From Kumtagia sp963829135 (GTDB lineage Bacteria > Pseudomonadota > Alphaproteobacteria > Rhizobiales > Rhizobiaceae): a DNA stretch of 64,000 bases. The stretch is from assembly GCA_963829135.1 (NCBI GenBank), contig CAWHHO010000001.1:124001-188000 (forward strand), read 5' to 3'. The notes beneath the pieces are model-generated. The model was not told the DNA's origin, did no database searches, and saw only the letters and a list, made by a program, of their open reading frames with translations. The stretch's first letter is position 1; each line of letters starts with the position of its first letter. Shown here in pieces: positions 63,330-64,000 of the stretch. The position numbers and the translations under genes were made by a program.

Positions 63330-63910
63330 CTCAGGCCGTCCTCACCCTTGATAGCGGACGCTTCCAGTCCACCGGCGCGGCTGTGCACGCGCGCTCCCGT
63401 TGTCATGGCCAGTATCACGACGATCTCGCTGGAGCGTGGCGCGTCGTTGATGCCCAGTTCGATGGCGTCGAAATGGCTGCGGACGTAGGACGCGTTGATG
63501 TGGGTGATCGGAATGTCGATACGCGTTCCTGGGCCGCCCACTTTCTTGGTGGAGGGAACGATAGCCTTGGCGTCGCCCAGCACTTCACGCATGGCGTATC
63601 CGCCCGGATTGTGCCAAAGTGCGCCGTGCTCCAGTTCACCAGCGGTGCCGACTATCGCGCCCTTGCCGTAGCCCTCTATGGCGCCGGTGTCGCCGCCGAG
63701 CGCCCTCACAAGCCTGTTCGCCATCTCCAGACCGAGCGGCCGCAAATCCTCCATGAAGGGCTGGATGTCCTCGACATAGCGACCCGTGAACGGGTTCTCG
63801 ATGACCGCAAGCACCGCGCCGCGCCGCTGCGGCTTTGCCGGCGGCGGCCCATTCTCGTGCAGTACCTCGTCCACGACGGTTACGAACTTGCGAGCCTTAA
63901 TATCGGTCAT
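63326..63910 (-). CDS. PF06684 'amino acid synthesis' family protein (copy 1)
   Basis: A 194-residue paralogue. VTVVDEVLHENGPPPAKPQR, VLAVIENPFTGRYVEDIQPF, GTAGELEHGALWHNPGGYAM, AKAIVPSTKKVGGPGTRIDI and HFDAIELGINDAPRSSEIVV line up with copy 2 throughout. The start MTDIKARKFVTVVDE is 36 bp from an operator of the MarR type at 63946. A polypeptide from 63976 would cross that operator. First gene of its operon. Confidence 0.87.
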   Translation of the reverse strand: MTDIKARKFVTVVDEVLHENGPPPAKPQRRGAVLAVIENPFTGRYVEDIQPFMEDLRPLGLEMANRLVRALGGDTGAIEGYGKGAIVGTAGELEHGALWHNPGGYAMREVLGDAKAIVPSTKKVGGPGTRIDIPITHINASYVRSHFDAIELGINDAPRSSEIVVILAMTTGARVHSRAGGLEASAIKGEDGLR

Positions 63911-63945
63911 GACGCTCACCTCTCCAGCGACACAATGCGTATAAA

Positions 63946-63965
63946 TTCGTTTGAATACAAACAAT
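63946..63965. promoter_or_regulatory. Putative MarR operator, site C
   Basis: TTCGTTTGAATACAAACAAT keeps CAAACAAT exactly and 6 of 8 left-arm positions of the ATTGTTTG ideal. It lies 36 bp before the first PF06684 gene. Inner palindrome TTTG-AATA-CAAA. Confidence 0.6.
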
Positions 63966-64000
63966 ATCCACCTCACCGGCCTGTCAAGACCTGGATGCTC

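Overview
The window reads as a chromosomal segment of a rhizobial alphaproteobacterium (Hyphomicrobiales, most like Phyllobacteriaceae such as Mesorhizobium or Aminobacter). This rests on protein types, gene pairs and codon use, not on a search. Core genes include aztCBA zinc uptake, nadE, gltX, a two-domain malic enzyme, an Mla lipid-transport set, tRNA-Gln(CUG), ppx-rlmE, radC and map.

Layout. 0-2.3 kb: 4-hydroxyphenylpyruvate dioxygenase (two frameshifts) divergent from an Lrp/AsnC regulator. 2.3-5 kb: aztABC under a clear Zur-type palindrome. 5-29.5 kb: mostly housekeeping, transport and envelope genes. 29.7-38.3 kb: arabinose/arabinoside block, with an IlvD/Edd-type sugar-acid dehydratase, a LysR regulator, and one leftward operon of GH51 arabinofuranosidase plus a complete MalFGK-type ABC importer. 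38.5-48.3 kb: a D-apiose/D-apionate cluster with an ApnO-like oxidoisomerase, RbsB/DUF2291/RbsA/RbsC-type importer, Gfo/Idh/MocA dehydrogenase (ApsD-like), FCD-type GntR regulator, RuBisCO-like protein (OiaX-like) and DUF1537 kinase (OiaK-like). An identical 17-bp sequence lies upstream of both rightward transcription units of this cluster.

48.48-55.5 kb: a phage-satellite-like element. It begins at a 44-nt 3'-half copy of tRNA-Glu(UUC), then carries a tyrosine integrase, a small protein, an HTH protein, a phage-type DNA methyltransferase, a DUF5906-type primase-helicase, a repeat-rich non-coding stretch, an unrecognised cargo protein and a small-terminase-like protein. No large terminase or structural gene is visible. 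The tRNA fragment's orientation predicts an intact tRNA-Glu at the far right end, which is not in the window, so the island may run past 64 kb. 55.5-58.3 kb is accessory DNA: a small hypothetical gene, a type IB topoisomerase, and decayed adenylate-cyclase and KTSC remnants.

58.3-64 kb: a MarR-centred catabolic cluster with an SDR, an NAD-dependent epimerase, an isochorismatase-type hydrolase, an enamidase-like amidohydrolase and two tandem PF06684 ('amino acid synthesis') proteins. Three copies of an inverted repeat (ATTGTTYG-N4-CAAACAAT type) precede its transcription units. The substrate is unknown; an N-heterocycle or cyclic amide is my inference. This is the best candidate for an undescribed system.

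Sequence quality: about 18 single-base insertions and no required deletions break otherwise intact genes at 0.3-1.1, 19.7 and 41.1-44.6 kb, with similar events in the mobile element. I read most as sequencing or assembly errors rather than decay.
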